DNA of 38,459 nucleotides, taken from NCBI GenBank assembly GCA_947474675.1, contig CANJKA010000025.1, positions 1 to 38,459 on the forward strand, given 5' to 3'. The position numbers and the translations under genes are program-made. This document shows, piece by piece, positions 26,716 to 34,454 of this stretch (position 1 is the stretch's first letter; every line of letters begins with the position of its first letter). The notes under the pieces were generated by a model. The model had not been told where the DNA came from. It was given only the letters and a program-made list of their open reading frames with translations, and searched no databases. The stretch is from Flavobacteriales bacterium. GTDB lineage: Bacteria > Bacteroidota > Bacteroidia > Flavobacteriales_D > Crocinitomicaceae.

Positions 26716-28224
26716 TTATGAAAATTTAAGAATTTGATCAACGTATTCACGTGTATTTGATAAACGAGGAACTTTATTTTGACCACCTAATTTATTTTTA
26801 GATTTCAGCCATAAGTCAAAGGTACCATTTTCTACGACTGTAATCTTCAAAAACTCAATTATCATGTTATTAATTCTCTTCGCATCATAATCTGAATTAA
26901 GATTTCTCAAGGCTTCATCAAGATATGTTCCAAAAACTTCAATGTTTTCTGGCGGCTTAATAAATTCAATTAACCATTCGTGTTGACCTCTTGATTTATC
27001 TTCCATAAAAACTGGACAAGCTGTATAATCTCTAATCTGAGCGTTTGTTTTAAAACAAGCTTCAGCTATGGCTTTTTCAGCATTTTCCACGATCAATTCT
27101 TCGCCAAATGCATTTATAAAACTTTTTGTTCTACCAGTTACTAAAAAACGATAAGGTAATTTAGAAGTAAATTTAATTGTGTCACCAATGATATAACGCC
27201 ACAAACCAGCATTTGTCGAAATCACTACCGCATAATTTTCATTCAATTCTACTTCTGATAATTCTATTACAATTTGAGACTTAATCCCCTCAAAATAACT
27301 CATTGGAATAAATTCATAAAATATCCCATAATCTAACATCAACAATAAATCTTTTTCATTTTTTCGATCTTGTATACCGAAAAAACCTTCTGAAGCATTA
27401 TAAGAATCAACATAATTCATGGATTCAGTAGGAATTAACTTATCAAATTCTTCTCTATATGGTTCAAAACTTACTCCTCCATGCATGAAAAGCTCTAAAT
27501 TTGGCCAAACATCTTTTAAATTTTTCTTGCCTGTAATTTCTAATATTTTATTTGACAAAACCATTGTCCAGCTTGGAACTCCTACAAGAATACAAACATC
27601 TTGATCAATCGTACTCAAAGCAATTTGTTCAATTTTTTGCTCCCAGTCACTCATTAATGCAATCTCTTTTGAAGGAGTTCTTCTAATTTCAGCCCACCAA
27701 GGTAAAGATTCCACAAGGATTGCAGAAAGATCACCAAAATAAGAATTTTCAGAAAGAGGATTTGTTTCAGTACTTCCACCTAAAACTAAGTATTTTCCAC
27801 TATAAAGTTTAGCTTTAGGATTATTTTCATAATACAATGCTAATAAATCTTTCCCTCCTTTATTTTGACAATCTTCTAACGACTCTTTAGATACAGGTAT
27901 TAATTTACTACGTTCCGAAGTAGTTCCAGATGATTTTGCAAATCTTTTAATCTCTCCAGGCCATAAAAGATTTTTCTCTCCTTTCATTATTCGATCTACC
28001 CACGGCTTTACATTTTCATAATCTTGTAAAGGAACAGAAGATCGAAAAGAAAAGTAACTATTAATTGAAGAATAGTCATAACGAATCCCCCACTCTGTTT
28101 TCACAGCTTTTTTCAATAGCATTTCAAGCATTTCATTTTGAATTTCAATAGGATATTTTCGAAATAAATCTATCTGATGAATTCGTTTTTTTATAACCCA
28201 AGAAAAAATCGAATTGAAAAGCAT
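26716..28224 (-). CDS. GH3 auxin-responsive-promoter family protein
   Basis: A 502-residue member of the GH3 family, related to acyl-adenylate-forming enzymes. The nucleotide-binding motif FAKSSGTTSERSKLIP is at about 93-108, and later segments typical of the family are seen: LELFMHGGVSFEPYREEF, NYVDSYNASEGFFGIQD, LWRYIIGDTIKFTSKLPYRFLVTGRTKSFINAFGEELIVENAE. Plant GH3 enzymes conjugate amino acids to auxin or jasmonate; bacterial members are widespread in Bacteroidota and their substrates are not known to me. It heads the minus-strand run ending in hldD. No close -7 box was found. Confidence 0.9.
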   Translation of the reverse strand: MLFNSIFSWVIKKRIHQIDLFRKYPIEIQNEMLEMLLKKAVKTEWGIRYDYSSINSYFSFRSSVPLQDYENVKPWVDRIMKGEKNLLWPGEIKRFAKSSGTTSERSKLIPVSKESLEDCQNKGGKDLLALYYENNPKAKLYSGKYLVLGGSTETNPLSENSYFGDLSAILVESLPWWAEIRRTPSKEIALMSDWEQKIEQIALSTIDQDVCILVGVPSWTMVLSNKILEITGKKNLKDVWPNLELFMHGGVSFEPYREEFDKLIPTESMNYVDSYNASEGFFGIQDRKNEKDLLLMLDYGIFYEFIPMSYFEGIKSQIVIELSEVELNENYAVVISTNAGLWRYIIGDTIKFTSKLPYRFLVTGRTKSFINAFGEELIVENAEKAIAEACFKTNAQIRDYTACPVFMEDKSRGQHEWLIEFIKPPENIEVFGTYLDEALRNLNSDYDAKRINNMIIEFLKITVVENGTFDLWLKSKNKLGGQNKVPRLSNTREYVDQILKFS

Positions 28225-28270
28225 ATTATTTTATTTTATAAATAATTACAGCGACTAAAATTATAATATA

Positions 28271-28298
28271 AAAAAATCCTGTTCAAAAAGAACAGGAT
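28271..28298 (-). terminator. Rho-independent terminator of the 32-residue microprotein gene
   Basis: ATCCTGTTC (28276-28284) pairs with GAACAGGAT (28290-28298) around a 5-base loop, and on the minus strand the stem is followed by T6. It lies about 28 bases after the microprotein stop codon and ahead of the GH3-like gene, isolating the small transcript. Confidence 0.85.
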
Positions 28299-28326
28299 AA
28301 GTTTTTATTCAATCATAACTTTGGAA

Positions 28327-28425
28327 TTAACCAAAAGCTATAAGACATGCAACTATCCCTAAAGCAAGAATAGTATAGATTGTTGCAATTGAAGCTGTTG
28401 AACCTTCGAAGAAATTATCTGACAT
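28327..28425 (-). CDS. 32-residue single-span membrane microprotein
   Basis: A 99-base frame from ATG to TAA. The protein begins MSDNFFEGSTAS, a short polar, acidic head, and continues into one long hydrophobic segment (about residues 13-31: IATIYTILALGIVACLIAF) ending in Gly. This is a single membrane helix with an N-terminal tail. The small frame is supported by a complete transcription unit: TTG-N18-TAATTTTG promoter 20-48 bases upstream and a hairpin/T-run terminator downstream. I recognise no family. Similar tiny proteins often act as subunits or regulators of membrane complexes, but that is only an analogy. Confidence 0.75.
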   Translation of the reverse strand: MSDNFFEGSTASIATIYTILALGIVACLIAFG

Positions 28426-28444
28426 AATATGTTTGTTTTTTTAT

Positions 28445-28473
28445 CAAAATTAAAAATAAATATCATTTAACAA
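28445..28473 (-). promoter_or_regulatory. Promoter of the microprotein gene, TTG-N18-TAATTTTG
   Basis: On the minus strand TTG (28471-28473) and TAATTTTG (28445-28452) are 18 bases apart; the -7 box ends 19 bases before the ATG at 28425. Confidence 0.8.
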
Positions 28474-28517
28474 TAAATATATTTAAGAAAAATGATATTT
28501 GAATAGAATTTTTAAAA

Positions 28518-29648
28518 CTAATCTTTTTTCTTCTTTTTCTTTTTACCACTCTGACCAGACATTACTTCATCATCTTCTTCCCCCTCTTTTTTAACAGGTG
28601 CTCCATAAGAGTAAGTTTCTTTACCGTGTTGATCGTATTTATATTCTTGCAAAACAACATCTTTTTTATAAACTATTTTATGTTTTAATTTAGAATCATA
28701 ATAAAACTCTTCATAAACACCTTCTCTCAATCCTTTTTTATAGGTCACATGATTTTGAATTTCTCCACCAATATAAAATGTTTTAAATTCACCTTCTTTG
28801 ATATCTGACTTCCAATTTTCAATTCTTAACAGAGCACCATTATCATAGAAGTATTTACATTCACCATCTTTCATCCCCATTGTAGAAGAGTATTTCTGTA
28901 TTGAATATTTTTTTGTTAAGCTATCTTTTTGCATTTCCTTGGGAGACTTCTTAACTTCTGTCTTAACTTCGACAATTTTCGTCCCAGCCTTATAATTTAA
29001 ATGACTGGTTAAAATACCATCATAATTGTAGGTTTTATAATATCCATCCATCAATCCACCTTTATAAGAAACTTCTTTTTCTAATTTAGATTGAGGAAAA
29101 TATGTTTTTTGAATCCCCTCCATCTTACCTGCAACATAGTTTTCAAACAAAGTTGTATCACCTCTTTTAGTGAAAAATATAGCTCTCCCTTGCTGCTCCC
29201 CTGCAAAATAATTAATTTCCCAATTCACCTTAGCACTATCAAAATAAAACACCCAAGTTCCACTTCTAGCACCTTGAATGTGAGATCTGATAGCTTGAGG
29301 ACATCCAGATTCATAAGTAGTAGTATCAATTCCATCTTCTTTACCATTCACAAATGTAACTGTACGCTCAATCATTCCATTGTTGTGACAAGTTTCACAT
29401 TGACCATTATAAGGAGTCGCATCAATTCCAGCTAAGAAAGTATTATTATCTTCGTTGTAAGATAATTTTTCATTACAATCAACCATTCCAGCTCTTTTAC
29501 CACATTCCCATTCTGCATATTTAATATTCTTTTTACGTCTTGCAGCTTCCTCATAACATTTTTCTTTTTTTACAGGAGTACCATCTTGTGAAAAAACAAA
29601 ATTTCCGATAAAAATGAAAAAAACAGCTATAAAAATTTTATTGATCAT
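28518..29648 (-). CDS. YwqK/MORN-like repeat protein, exported
   Basis: A 376-residue protein with a signal peptide (KIFIAVFFIFIGNFVFSQ, about 4-21). A Cys-rich N-terminal part (CYEEAARRKK...EWECGKRAGMVDC...GQCETCHNNG) includes one CxxCH motif, followed by about eight YwqK/MORN-type repeats (e.g. SGTWVFYFDSAKVNWEINYFAGEQQG, MEGIQKTYFPQSKLEKEVSYKGGLMDG, REGVYEEFYYDSKLKHKIVYKKD). Databases name this repeat after a YwqK antitoxin, but there is no toxin partner here and the export signal makes an antitoxin role unlikely. The C terminus is a very basic lysine run after EGEEDDEVMSGQSG. It follows the thioesterase gene by 47 bases on the same strand. Confidence 0.82.
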   Translation of the reverse strand: MINKIFIAVFFIFIGNFVFSQDGTPVKKEKCYEEAARRKKNIKYAEWECGKRAGMVDCNEKLSYNEDNNTFLAGIDATPYNGQCETCHNNGMIERTVTFVNGKEDGIDTTTYESGCPQAIRSHIQGARSGTWVFYFDSAKVNWEINYFAGEQQGRAIFFTKRGDTTLFENYVAGKMEGIQKTYFPQSKLEKEVSYKGGLMDGYYKTYNYDGILTSHLNYKAGTKIVEVKTEVKKSPKEMQKDSLTKKYSIQKYSSTMGMKDGECKYFYDNGALLRIENWKSDIKEGEFKTFYIGGEIQNHVTYKKGLREGVYEEFYYDSKLKHKIVYKKDVVLQEYKYDQHGKETYSYGAPVKKEGEEDDEVMSGQSGKKKKKKKD

Positions 29649-29695
29649 ATCAAATTAGTGTTAAGTATTAAATTTTCTATTATTAGAAACAAATT

Positions 29696-30097
29696 TCATT
29701 CCTTTATCAATGAATTCAAGACAGTTTTCATTTTTTCAGGAATCTCTATCGAATTATTATTAACCGAATCAAAACAAACTAAAACAGAACTTCCAGATGT
29801 ATAGAGCTTATCGTTCACCATTAATTCATACCCTAAAGTAAAACTTTTTGTTCCAATATGCAAGACAAAAAGAGAAATTTTCGGAACATCGTTTAATAAA
29901 ACAGGTGTAAAATATTCAATTTCATTTTTTCGAAGAAGTATCCCAAAATTTTCCCAATCCCAATCAATCCCTAATAATGGTGTAAAATATTCTATTCTTG
30001 CCATTTCAAAATAGCTTAAATAAACAGCATTATTAACATGTCCCATTGTATCAAGATCAGAAAATCGAACTTGAATTGTAATTGATTCTTTCAACAA
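29696..30097 (-). CDS. Acyl-CoA thioesterase (4HBT hotdog fold)
   Basis: A 133-residue hotdog enzyme. VRFSDLDTMGHVNNAVYLSYFEMARIEYF carries the catalytic Asp (DLDTMGHVNN), typical of 4HBT thioesterases that hydrolyse acyl-CoA. The start is unusual: no ATG lies before the conserved RFSDLD motif, and TTG codons at 30097 and 30094 are the best candidates. It follows the CapD-like gene by 24 bases and precedes the YwqK-like gene by 47, so it is likely part of that minus-strand run. It is distinct in sequence from the thioesterase at 17056. Confidence 0.88.
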   Translation of the reverse strand: MLKESITIQVRFSDLDTMGHVNNAVYLSYFEMARIEYFTPLLGIDWDWENFGILLRKNEIEYFTPVLLNDVPKISLFVLHIGTKSFTLGYELMVNDKLYTSGSSVLVCFDSVNNNSIEIPEKMKTVLNSLIKE

Positions 30098-30121
30098 TAA
30101 TAAAATTTAAAAAAGATTAAT

Positions 30122-32002
30122 TTATTTTTTATCCAGGACTTCAAACTCTGAATTATTACTAATATATTCAGGAACAATTTCTTTCATTTTAGAAACTATA
30201 TTTTCATTTTGTTGATCTTCAAAAAGAGCTATTAATTCATCTATTAACAAAACTGTTTTTTGTTCTTCAATTCTAGTTTTGGCTTTCAAAATTTGAGGAT
30301 GATGAGTAGGTAAAGTATTTTCTTCTTCAGCTAAAAGTTCTTCATACAGTTTTTCTCCTGGGCGTAAGCCTGTAATTTTAATTTCAATATCTTTTCCAAC
30401 TTCTAATCCACTCAATTGAATCATTTTAGTCGCTAAATCAATTATCTTAACAGATTCTCCCATGTCAAAAACAAATATCTCTCCCCCTTCTCCCATTGAT
30501 CCAGCTTCTAAAACCAACTGACAAGCTTCTGGAATAGTCATGAAAAAACGAGTAATTCTCTCATCCGTTAAGGTTAAAGGTCCTCCATTTTCAATTTGTT
30601 TTTGAAACAAAGGGATAACAGAACCGTTTGAACCCAAAACATTTCCAAAACGAGTGGTAATAAATTTAGTCTCTGAATCAATGTTCGCTGCTTGTGCATA
30701 AATTTCCGCGATTCGCTTTGATGCCCCCATAACATTTGTAGGATTAACAGCCTTATCAGTTGAAATCATAACATATTTAACTACTTTAAATTCTTTGGAT
30801 AAATCAACCAAGTTTTTGGTCCCTTTAACATTCGTTAAAATTGCTTCAGAAGGATTATTCTCCATTAAAGGAACATGTTTATATGCCGCTGCATGGAAAA
30901 CGTACTCAGGTTTAAAATGATCAAATAATCTAGCCATTCTATCTCTGTTACGAATATCTCCAACTACAATTTCGTACTTAAAATCAGGAAAAGTGTGATT
31001 TAATTCATTTTGTAAATCGTACAATGGAGATTCAGCTTGATCTAATAAAACAACCAACTTTGGTTCATAATTAGCAATTTGCATAACCATCCCACTTCCA
31101 ATTGAACCAGCTGCACCTGTTACTAAAATAACTTTCCCTTTTAGTTCACTTGAAATTTTCTGTTTATCTAAAACAATCGGTTTTCTTCCTAATAAATCCT
31201 CGATTCGAACTTTTCCAATTTGTTTTGTAGAAAACTCACCATTAATCCAACTTTCAGGATTTGGAACCTTATTAACTGTCACATTATTTTTCAAACAAAT
31301 TTCAAGAATTCTCTTTCTATTTTCTTCATTTGGATTTTGAATTGCAACAATTAATTGAGTAATTCCTTCTTCTTTCACTAACGATTCTAAACGAGAAGAA
31401 TGGAAAATATTTACTCCTTGTAAACGTGTTTTATCCATTTTTTTGTTATCATCGATAAAGCCAATTATTTGGTAAGACATGCGTGTATCCTTTTCAATTG
31501 TTCTCTTAGTAATCAAACCAGAAACTCCTGCGCCATAAATCAAAACTCTTTCTGTTTGGTCTTTTGACTTAACTGATTCCATGTAAATTAATTTAATAGC
31601 GAATCTTAATCCAGTTGTTAATAGAAAAGATGCTAAAAATTCAATTAGCAAAACTGAGGTAGGAAATAAAAAGTAACCATCAAAGAAATAAACTCGAGCT
31701 AAACCAAGAATTACAAAAATTGCACTTGACAATGAAACAGCAAAAAATATTCTTCTCAAATCCTCGGTTGAAGTATAACGAACGAGTCCCTTATGAATTT
31801 TAAATTGATAAAAAACAACAAATTTAACTGCAATAAAAATCAAAATGGATTTAGATAAAATCTCCCATTCATCAGCAATTAACTTAGAATCTGCTTTTAA
31901 ATCAAATCGAATTAAATAGGCGAAAAACAACCCGAAAAGTGATAAAAATAAATCTATCACAATAATCATCCATCGCGGAGTACTTGTTTTTGGTAAAATC
32001 AT
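30122..32002 (-). CDS. Membrane-bound UDP-sugar dehydratase/epimerase, CapD/FlaA1/PglF type
   Basis: About 626 residues. Four N-terminal membrane helices (about 10-130) precede an intermediate Rossmann-like region (ERVLIYGAGVSGLITKRTIE, about 150-250) and the C-terminal short-chain dehydrogenase domain (about 285-590), with VTGAAGSIGSGMV for NAD(P) and STDKAVNPTNVMGASKRIAE, where Met replaces the usual active-site Tyr as known in the FlaA1/PglF group. Likely a UDP-GlcNAc 4,6-dehydratase or C4-epimerase starting a surface glycan precursor. I place the start at the ATG at 32002; a TTG two codons earlier would overlap a -7 box. It follows the deacetylase-like gene. Confidence 0.9.
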   Translation of the reverse strand: MILPKTSTPRWMIIVIDLFLSLFGLFFAYLIRFDLKADSKLIADEWEILSKSILIFIAVKFVVFYQFKIHKGLVRYTSTEDLRRIFFAVSLSSAIFVILGLARVYFFDGYFLFPTSVLLIEFLASFLLTTGLRFAIKLIYMESVKSKDQTERVLIYGAGVSGLITKRTIEKDTRMSYQIIGFIDDNKKMDKTRLQGVNIFHSSRLESLVKEEGITQLIVAIQNPNEENRKRILEICLKNNVTVNKVPNPESWINGEFSTKQIGKVRIEDLLGRKPIVLDKQKISSELKGKVILVTGAAGSIGSGMVMQIANYEPKLVVLLDQAESPLYDLQNELNHTFPDFKYEIVVGDIRNRDRMARLFDHFKPEYVFHAAAYKHVPLMENNPSEAILTNVKGTKNLVDLSKEFKVVKYVMISTDKAVNPTNVMGASKRIAEIYAQAANIDSETKFITTRFGNVLGSNGSVIPLFQKQIENGGPLTLTDERITRFFMTIPEACQLVLEAGSMGEGGEIFVFDMGESVKIIDLATKMIQLSGLEVGKDIEIKITGLRPGEKLYEELLAEEENTLPTHHPQILKAKTRIEEQKTVLLIDELIALFEDQQNENIVSKMKEIVPEYISNNSEFEVLDKK

Positions 32003-32005
32003 ATA

Positions 32006-32013
32006 CAAATATA
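32006..32013 (-). promoter_or_regulatory. -7 box TATATTTG before the CapD-like gene
   Basis: Perfect TAnnTTTG on the minus strand, ending 3 bases before the ATG at 32002; transcription from it would be essentially leaderless. There is no TTG at N19. Confidence 0.45.
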
Positions 32014-32065
32014 CATATTTATAAATTGTGTGAAATCATTCTCAATATAGATTTTTTAAAAAAAA

Positions 32066-33052
32066 TTAAGGTAGATTATTAAAAGAAAAGAAAGAATGCT
32101 TTTTATGATTATCCCTGACAAATATTTCTAGCTTTGAAACTGAGAAAACAGTGTTACTTTTCGGATGTCCGATAGTCACCATTTCGGTATATTTACTATT
32201 AATTAAGGTCTTTAAACTTTTTTCTAATTTTGTAGAATAATAACCATCAGTACTCACGTGATTCCATGTGAAATTAGTTAGAACAGATTTTTTCCTTCCA
32301 GGCTGTGATAAAAACGTTCCTTTACCAACCATTTTATGTTGAGAAGGAAACAATCTACCTAAAATATACAAACGCCAGTAAAATAAGGGAGAATACCTTA
32401 AAGATGAGATTGGATATTCGGTAAAAAAACCATTTTTATTCTCAATACAGACATCCTCTTCAAAACGATAATTTGATTGATTTGGAGTGTTTCTAAAATC
32501 AAAATAATAGTGTTCGGATTCAAAATGACCTTCTGGAAAAACACTTGTATCGTATTTGATGCCATTTTCCTTGAAGACAGATTTTAATCTTTCAAACGGT
32601 TGAATACACCAACCACCAGCCCTAAATGAATGAACCTTTTTACCCGATAAATTCTCAAGATATGTTTTGTAAATTGTAACAATATCTTTGATTTCATCAT
32701 CTTGAAAATCGTCCAATTTATAACATCCATCGGTTTGTATAACCCAACGTTCTCCATTATAATAAGATCTTTCCCAATGTGGATGAATATGCAATTGCAC
32801 ATCACAACAACAAGCGATCATCTCAGAAATTTGAACTTTAACTTTAGATAAATCGGACTTTAAAATTGGATGTTTTTCACTTTCTGTTTCCAAGCGAATT
32901 AAATAACCTACATCTACAAAAAAAGTCATAGGAACAGTATATTTCTTTGAAATTTCAAGTAAATTATTGGTCGGATCAATCATACAACTCTCAACAGAGC
33001 CGGTTATTTCACCAAAAAACAATTCATAATCAAATGTTAGAAAAATATTCAT
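32066..33052 (-). CDS. Polysaccharide-deacetylase-like (CE4/NodB-fold) protein
   Basis: A 328-residue protein without signal peptide. N-terminal LTFDYELFFGE matches the first NodB motif (catalytic/metal Asp), and QLHIHPHWERSYY supplies the His-x-His-Pro-His metal site of the second. Later parts include SFRAGGWCIQPF, YDTSVFPEGH and the C-terminal TEMVTIGHPKSN typical of deacetylase-like proteins near surface-polysaccharide genes. It likely removes acetyl groups from a sugar or polysaccharide precursor, in keeping with the CapD-type gene 63 bases downstream. A -7 box lies 5 bases before the ATG. Confidence 0.82.
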   Translation of the reverse strand: MNIFLTFDYELFFGEITGSVESCMIDPTNNLLEISKKYTVPMTFFVDVGYLIRLETESEKHPILKSDLSKVKVQISEMIACCCDVQLHIHPHWERSYYNGERWVIQTDGCYKLDDFQDDEIKDIVTIYKTYLENLSGKKVHSFRAGGWCIQPFERLKSVFKENGIKYDTSVFPEGHFESEHYYFDFRNTPNQSNYRFEEDVCIENKNGFFTEYPISSLRYSPLFYWRLYILGRLFPSQHKMVGKGTFLSQPGRKKSVLTNFTWNHVSTDGYYSTKLEKSLKTLINSKYTEMVTIGHPKSNTVFSVSKLEIFVRDNHKKHSFFSFNNLP

Positions 33053-33057
33053 AACTG

Positions 33058-33065
33058 CAAAAGTA
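33058..33065 (-). promoter_or_regulatory. -7 box TACTTTTG before the deacetylase-like gene
   Basis: Perfect TAnnTTTG on the minus strand ending 5 bases before the ATG at 33052. No TTG is seen at the ideal spacing. It suggests a leaderless transcript for this surface-glycan gene pair. Confidence 0.5.
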
Positions 33066-33130
33066 AAAGAAAAAGAAGTTATTTATCTGAATTAAAAGAG
33101 ATAAAATCATATTTTTACAAAAAACTTAAT

Positions 33131-33568
33131 ATGAAAATTAAATTATTTGTTCTTTTTCTCTTTCTACATATAATCTGTATATCTCAAGAAATACCAGAAG
33201 AAGAGCGATTAAAATTCGTAAATAATTTCATCGAATTAGTAATTAAACATAACTCAGATTTAGTCATTGAAAACTTAGATGAAACATTTATAAAAAAACA
33301 ATTAAAAAAGACATTAAAAGGAAATAAAACTCAAATTTTAGATGAATTGTTTATTGGAAATAATGAAAATAGTCAAGAATATTTGAGTGTTCCTTTTGAT
33401 TCAATAATATCAATGGAAATAGAAAGTATTGAGTATCAAAGTGAATTTATGACTAATTATTTTTTTAAAATTAAAACTGAAAAAGATAAATTAATTTGTG
33501 AATTAATTTTAATTCACAAATACAAACATAAAAAGTGGAAACTAGGATTTCAAGGAGCATTCGGATAA
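33131..33568 (+). CDS. Hypothetical exported protein, 145 residues
   Basis: Small secreted or periplasmic protein with a signal peptide (IKLFVLFLFLHIICISQ, about 3-19) and a mature part that alternates helix (ERLKFVNNFIELVIKHNSDLVIENL, FIKKQLKKTL) and strand (FKIKTEKDKLICELILIHKYK...KWKLGFQGAFG). The layout is reminiscent of small NTF2-like or DUF4783-like proteins, but I cannot assign a family. Its stop codon overlaps the CYTH gene start by one base (TAATG), so the two are translationally coupled. Confidence 0.75.
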   Translation: MKIKLFVLFLFLHIICISQEIPEEERLKFVNNFIELVIKHNSDLVIENLDETFIKKQLKKTLKGNKTQILDELFIGNNENSQEYLSVPFDSIISMEIESIEYQSEFMTNYFFKIKTEKDKLICELILIHKYKHKKWKLGFQGAFG

Positions 33569-34020
33569 TGGAAGAAATAGAAAGAAAATTTAAAGTAGAT
33601 CATTCAAAATGGGAATTAGTAGAAAAACCTATTCCCCATCGTATTGTGCAAAGTTATTTATCACAAAATCCAGATTGTACAGTTCGGATTCGAATTAAAA
33701 ACGACAAAGGTTTTTTAACTATCAAAGGTAAATCAATCGGGATTTCTCGCTCTGAATTTGAATATGAAATCCCTCTTGCTGATGCAAATCAAATGATAGA
33801 AACACTTTCTGAAAAGACATTATACAAAGATAGATATAACATTCCTTTTGGAAAACATCTTTGGGAAGTTGATGTATTTCAGGGTAAATTAGAAGGATTA
33901 ATTATTGCTGAAATAGAGCTTTCTTCTGAGGACGAATCTTTTGAAAAACCAGAATGGATTTTAGAAGACGTTTCTGACAATATTGAATATTACAATTCTC
34001 GCTTAATTGACAAATGTTAA
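33568..34020 (+). CDS. CYTH domain protein
   Basis: A 150-residue CYTH (triphosphate tunnel) domain protein. The N-terminal EIERKF gives the ExExK signature, and RIVQSYLSQNPDCTVRIRIKNDKGFLTIKGKSIGISRSEFEYEIP provides the alternating Arg/Lys/Glu residues lining the tunnel, then KDRYNIPFGKHLWEVDVFQGKLEGLIIAEIEL. Such proteins hydrolyse inorganic triphosphate or thiamine triphosphate or act on related substrates. I start at the ATG at 33568, which overlaps the preceding stop codon (TAATG) and begins MEEIERKF; the open frame extends 11 codons upstream inside the previous gene but would give an atypical N terminus. Confidence 0.88.
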   Translation: MEEIERKFKVDHSKWELVEKPIPHRIVQSYLSQNPDCTVRIRIKNDKGFLTIKGKSIGISRSEFEYEIPLADANQMIETLSEKTLYKDRYNIPFGKHLWEVDVFQGKLEGLIIAEIELSSEDESFEKPEWILEDVSDNIEYYNSRLIDKC

Positions 34021-34052
34021 CAGTAATTACAAATTAAAGATTCCAAATTCCA

Positions 34053-34109
34053 AATTGCAGATTGCAAATTTCAAATTGATACAAAATCTGAAATTTGTAA
34101 TCTGCAATT
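34053..34109. repeat. Long inverted repeat between convergent genes
   Basis: Arms 34053-34073 and 34089-34109 (21 bases each, one mismatch; core TTGCAGATTGCAAATTTCA) form a hairpin with a 15-base loop. The sequence just before it contains short tandem words (TTCCAAATTCCAAATTGCA). It sits between the convergent CYTH gene and the 110-residue gene and may end both transcripts, although there is no long T-run. Confidence 0.75.
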
Positions 34110-34116
34110 AAATTTT

Positions 34117-34449
34117 CTAAATCTTATCAGATACAATATTACTTTTTTCTAAATCAAATACCATTGAACCTACATTAATTTCAAACCAAGAAAGAAAAAC
34201 ATCTATATTTCTTTCAACCGGCCAAAGATCTTCATCCTCAGTTATAGCACATATTTCATTTTTAAAAATTTTCTTGAAATGTTGCTCAATTAAAGGTTCA
34301 ATATCAAAAAAGTCTTCCGTTATTAAATAAACAGTTGGTTCAAGATCGTCCTCTTCCGAAAATTGAAGTTCAGTATCTATTGTATTCGCCCAATTCCAAA
34401 ATGCTTGTTTTTGTTTTACAGTTATAAACCCTCTATTTAATACATTCAT
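34117..34449 (-). CDS. Conserved-looking hypothetical protein, 110 residues
   Basis: Acidic soluble protein: MNVLNRGFITVKQKQAFWNWAN, then acidic EEDDLEPTVYLITEDFFDIEPLIEQHFKKIFKNE, and DEDLWPVERNIDVFLSWFEINVGSMVFDLE. It has no signal peptide. It resembles a family of about 110-residue Bacteroidota proteins that I remember seeing without an assigned activity. It starts 5 bases after the stop of the upstream lipoprotein gene on the same strand and is probably co-transcribed. Confidence 0.8.
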   Translation of the reverse strand: MNVLNRGFITVKQKQAFWNWANTIDTELQFSEEDDLEPTVYLITEDFFDIEPLIEQHFKKIFKNEICAITEDEDLWPVERNIDVFLSWFEINVGSMVFDLEKSNIVSDKI

Positions 34450-34454
34450 ATTTT

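Noticed and set aside
28518..29648. Toxin-antitoxin system because of the YwqK-type repeats
   Set aside because: The protein is exported and no toxin-like gene is adjacent; the name reflects a repeat family only.
33535..33567. Longer start for the CYTH protein
   Set aside because: It would overlap 34 bases of the preceding gene and add an atypical basic N terminus before MEEIERKF; the TAATG coupling supports 33568.
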